From Acanthaster planci (taxonomy: Eukaryota > Echinodermata > Asteroidea > Valvatida > Acanthasteridae): a stretch of DNA of 64,000 bases. The position numbers and the translations under genes were made by a program. The first letter of the stretch is position 1. Every line of letters begins with the position of its first letter. Under the pieces are notes generated by a model. It worked only from the letters and a program-made list of their open reading frames with translations, made no database searches and was not told the origin of the DNA. Positions 63,501 to 64,000 of this stretch are shown piece by piece. Where the stretch lies: NCBI RefSeq assembly GCF_001949145.1, contig NW_019091478.1, positions 114,341 to 178,340 of the forward strand. The letters run 5' to 3'.

Positions 63501-64000
63501 ATTATACCGTACATGTAGGTGTACATGCACAAGTACATGTACATGTACCGGTATGATATACGTAGACATGTACATGCACCTGTACCATGTGTACATGTGT
63601 ACACCTGTAAATTATTCATCGTTGCACCGAATGCTGTCCCCGAACCGTGAAGTAATTTACCAGTGGGGAGTTGAATAATGGAGGCTGGATCCATCTCTAA
63701 AGTTGTTTGGACTGTACATGTATATGTACCTATACGCCCCCAGGTACTTACTGGTAAATGTGCAGTTGTAAATTATGCACAATGATTACAAACTATCCTC
63801 GCTGAAATGTTTATTCGGTATCGTATGTGGCAGTTGTTTCTCACCAGTCGGTGTGTGACGAAAACAGCTTTTGAAATACATGTGGAATTGGAACTCACCG
63901 TGCCAAGATGTACAGGCAAATGTACAGTGTACCTTCATGTAATGTTAATTTTGGTTGATGACTTTCAGACGGGGTCACTGTCGTGGAAAGAGGCGTCTGT
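45535..64000 (+). CDS. SECISBP2L: SECIS-binding protein 2-like (3' partial)
   Basis: Translation factor that binds the SECIS element of selenoprotein mRNAs so that UGA is read as selenocysteine. Coding exons 45535-45564, 49652-49935, 53409-53784, 55064-55193, 56817-57817, 61179-61349 and 62342-62458 join in frame to 703 residues. A possible eighth starts at 63969. Diagnostic blocks are LSAEVEPFVPG near residue 15 and YPFVQD near 101 (vertebrate LSADVKPFVP and YYPFVQE), QTDFPDE, SGYYSPKH, MGDFPELPV, SYSAILQQQKATP and DLGDMLAALE. The last two and SGYYSPKH favour the 2L type. Low-complexity Gln/Pro tracts and a KRKKKKDRKR cluster lie in exon 5. The C-terminal L7Ae RNA-binding domain is outside the window, so function is inferred from the N-terminal half. 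Confidence 0.9.
47625..48455. mobile_element. hAT-like AT-rich element, copy 2, carrying a nested foldback
   Basis: Ends TAGGGCTAAGTCAATTCGAA and inverted TAGGGCTGTGATGAATATCC. The left part is related in inverted orientation to 43724-44171 (shared words include ATGGAGGCTTGTTT and the TCCTAGATGTG region). The right part is occupied by the palindrome 48061-48430. Confidence 0.72.
48061..48430. mobile_element. Large foldback element nested in a hAT-like element
   Basis: Inverted arms of about 130 bp or more: TCAATAAGC...AAATTTGAAT...GGGGCAAGCTTTTGC on the left, GCAAAAGCTTGCCCTGA...TTCAAATTT...GCTTATTGA on the right, around a loop of about 100 bp. Confidence 0.8.
49652..49935 (+). CDS. SECISBP2L: SECISBP2L coding exon 2
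   Basis: Residues 11-104: GTLLSAEVEPFVPGQSNFAK, a Gly/His/Ser-rich stretch, then YPFVQD. Acceptor GTCTTTCAG, donor AG|GTAAGG. It contains one copy of the genome-repeat word ACATGTAC at 49721-49728, read as Thr-Cys-Thr. Confidence 0.9.
49936..53408 (+). other. SECISBP2L intron 2
   Basis: 3.5 kb without a supported exon. Mostly TACATGTA-type repeat sequence in its second half. A long open frame at 52895-53566 crosses into exon 3 in the wrong frame and is not considered coding. Confidence 0.55.
51460..52730. repeat. TACATGTA-rich tract
   Basis: Dozens of overlapping TACATGTA/GTACATGTAC words with related GTACC and TGCAC words. The word is its own reverse complement, so the tract reads alike on both strands. 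It produces chance frames rich in HVHV, CTCT and MYMY. Confidence 0.75.
53409..53784 (+). CDS. SECISBP2L: SECISBP2L coding exon 3
   Basis: Encodes a Pro/Gln/Tyr/Ser-rich segment (PSPSGDPYTSQQYPMQAHNM ... YGSYIQREPVQRPSR). Acceptor GTCCACAG completes a split serine codon; donor GTAAGG at phase 0. No folded domain. Confidence 0.88.
54153..54290. mobile_element. Foldback MITE in SECISBP2L intron 3
   Basis: GAGAATTGGGTTTGCGGGTA...GGAGTCAGTCTC on the left is mirrored by GATTGACTCC...TACCTGCAAACCCGTTTCTC on the right, with arms of about 60 bp. An inner GGTTCTTAAAAGAACC palindrome lies near the centre. Confidence 0.85.
55064..55193 (+). CDS. SECISBP2L: SECISBP2L coding exon 4
   Basis: Encodes YSSSRDRQYLGGHSTRDRSS, then SRRYTKTLVCADVGCQT. 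Acceptor GGTTGGCAG; donor ACAG|GTGATC at phase 1. The split codon plus the next exon gives QTDFPDE. Confidence 0.85.
55721..55922 (+). repeat. Dispersed repeat family, copy 2
   Basis: Partner of 8397-8585: GTGTTTTGATGGACAACTGA, GCTATTGCTGTGA, CCAGGGAAGGCATGATTT and TTTCTGAGAAAGGTTGG in the same order and strand. Lies in SECISBP2L intron 4. Confidence 0.6.
56817..57817 (+). CDS. SECISBP2L: SECISBP2L coding exon 5 (1001 nt)
   Basis: The largest exon, GC-rich against AT-rich introns. It encodes DFPDEIANKTL, an Arg/Lys cluster, ETERGTVDSDSGYYSPKH, a Gln-rich run, SYARILSQPP, KRKKKKDRKRAGQ, DMGDFPELPV and SYSAILQQQKATPIREQ. Acceptor GGTGAAG follows a T-rich tract; donor CAG|GTGAGG at phase 0. Confidence 0.92.
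58627..58795. repeat. Degenerate GAGACCGAGAC-type simple repeat
   Basis: Repeated CCGAGACC, GAGACCAAG and GGCGTACGAGACCGAGACCA words on the + strand, with CAGTCTCGAGACCG as a palindromic point near the right side. In SECISBP2L intron 5. Confidence 0.75.
59127..59340. repeat. Two SINE tails head to head
   Basis: CCCCCGAAGGCTTGTG at 59190-59205 and its exact reverse complement at 59218-59233 are the centre of arms that extend to GCCCTGCC...ACGTG on the left and ACACGTCCGGCAGGGCAAAA on the right. Both arms match the tail at about 40470-40540. ATCCTTGAAATAG follows the right arm. Confidence 0.78.
59395..59518. repeat. Tandem repeat of TAGTACCTACATGTACATGTA-type units
   Basis: About five units of 20-30 bp built from TAGTACCTACATGTACATG, with variable numbers of ACATGT hexamers between. 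Part of the TACATGTA family. Confidence 0.8.
60360..61010. repeat. TACATGTA-rich tract in SECISBP2L intron 5
   Basis: Dense TACATGTA, GTACGTGTACATG and TACATGTACATGTACATGG words, ending about 170 bases before the exon 6 acceptor. No gene seen. Confidence 0.7.
61179..61349 (+). CDS. SECISBP2L: SECISBP2L coding exon 6
   Basis: 57 codons, TSPEDADLAAAVETSPADII through ARKRRKKAILAAQAAAK. Acceptor CCTCGTAG; the next AG downstream would give a stop within five codons. Donor AAG|GTAAAT. The 3.4 kb intron before it is TACATGTA-rich. Confidence 0.87.
62342..62458 (+). CDS. SECISBP2L: SECISBP2L coding exon 7
   Basis: 39 codons, EYSEITEEQRQLQENLKKPS ... MPIDFDLGDMLAALE. The DLGDMLAALE block is a hallmark of the SECISBP2/2L family. 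Acceptor CATCTCAG, donor GAG|GTAAGC. Confidence 0.92.
63969..64000 (+). CDS. SECISBP2L: Possible SECISBP2L coding exon 8, cut by the window edge
   Basis: ATGACTTTCAG precedes an open phase-0 frame TGSLSWKEAS. The vertebrate sequence after MLAALE is KQQ-rich, so similarity does not confirm it. The acceptor is good. Confidence 0.35.

Overview
The window is animal nuclear DNA. It has multi-exon genes with GT-AG introns, AT-rich introns of 0.2-4 kb, many short inverted-repeat (MITE-like) elements, tRNA-derived SINE-like copies and an unusually abundant palindromic word, TACATGTA. The protein families and the repeat style point to an invertebrate deuterostome. A sea star-like echinoderm or an amphioxus would fit, but this is inference from style, not from a species marker. 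All four genes found are on the + strand.

Region 1 (1-29192): 26 coding exons of a MEGF10/MEGF11/Draper/CED-1 class engulfment receptor. The order is EMI domain, 19 EGF-like repeats, one transmembrane helix and a cytoplasmic tail with tyrosine motifs. The signal-peptide exon is not visible and probably lies upstream of the window. The visible part encodes 1138 residues. All codon phases agree across 25 introns, one of which is a GC-AG intron.

Region 2 (29193-37970): a long AT-rich 3' flank holding a TA-flanked MITE, then a compact four-exon MIC13/QIL1 gene (109 residues), a subunit of the mitochondrial MICOS complex. Its coding exons are only 20, 148, 52 and 110 nt, so it is easily missed.

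Region 3 (38374-39402): an uninterrupted 342-residue C2H2 zinc-finger reading frame of unknown specificity.

Region 4 (39403-45534): a 6 kb gap with a tRNA-like SINE, a perfect 19-bp inverted repeat, a CAGTG-ended MITE and a hAT-like AT-rich element.

Region 5 (45535-64000): the first seven coding exons (703 residues), and possibly the start of an eighth, of SECISBP2/SECISBP2L, the SECIS-binding protein used in selenocysteine incorporation. The C-terminal L7Ae-type RNA-binding domain should lie beyond the right edge. Its introns are crowded with TACATGTA arrays and foldback repeats.

The four genes do not form one pathway; they are ordinary neighbours with different jobs (phagocytic receptor, cristae organiser, putative DNA-binding protein, selenoprotein translation factor). 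I see no convincing new biological system. The points most worth following are the GC-AG intron, the ITAM-like tail, the collinear EGF array with extra membrane-proximal units, the tiny-exon MIC13 gene, and several foldback and palindromic repeat families.
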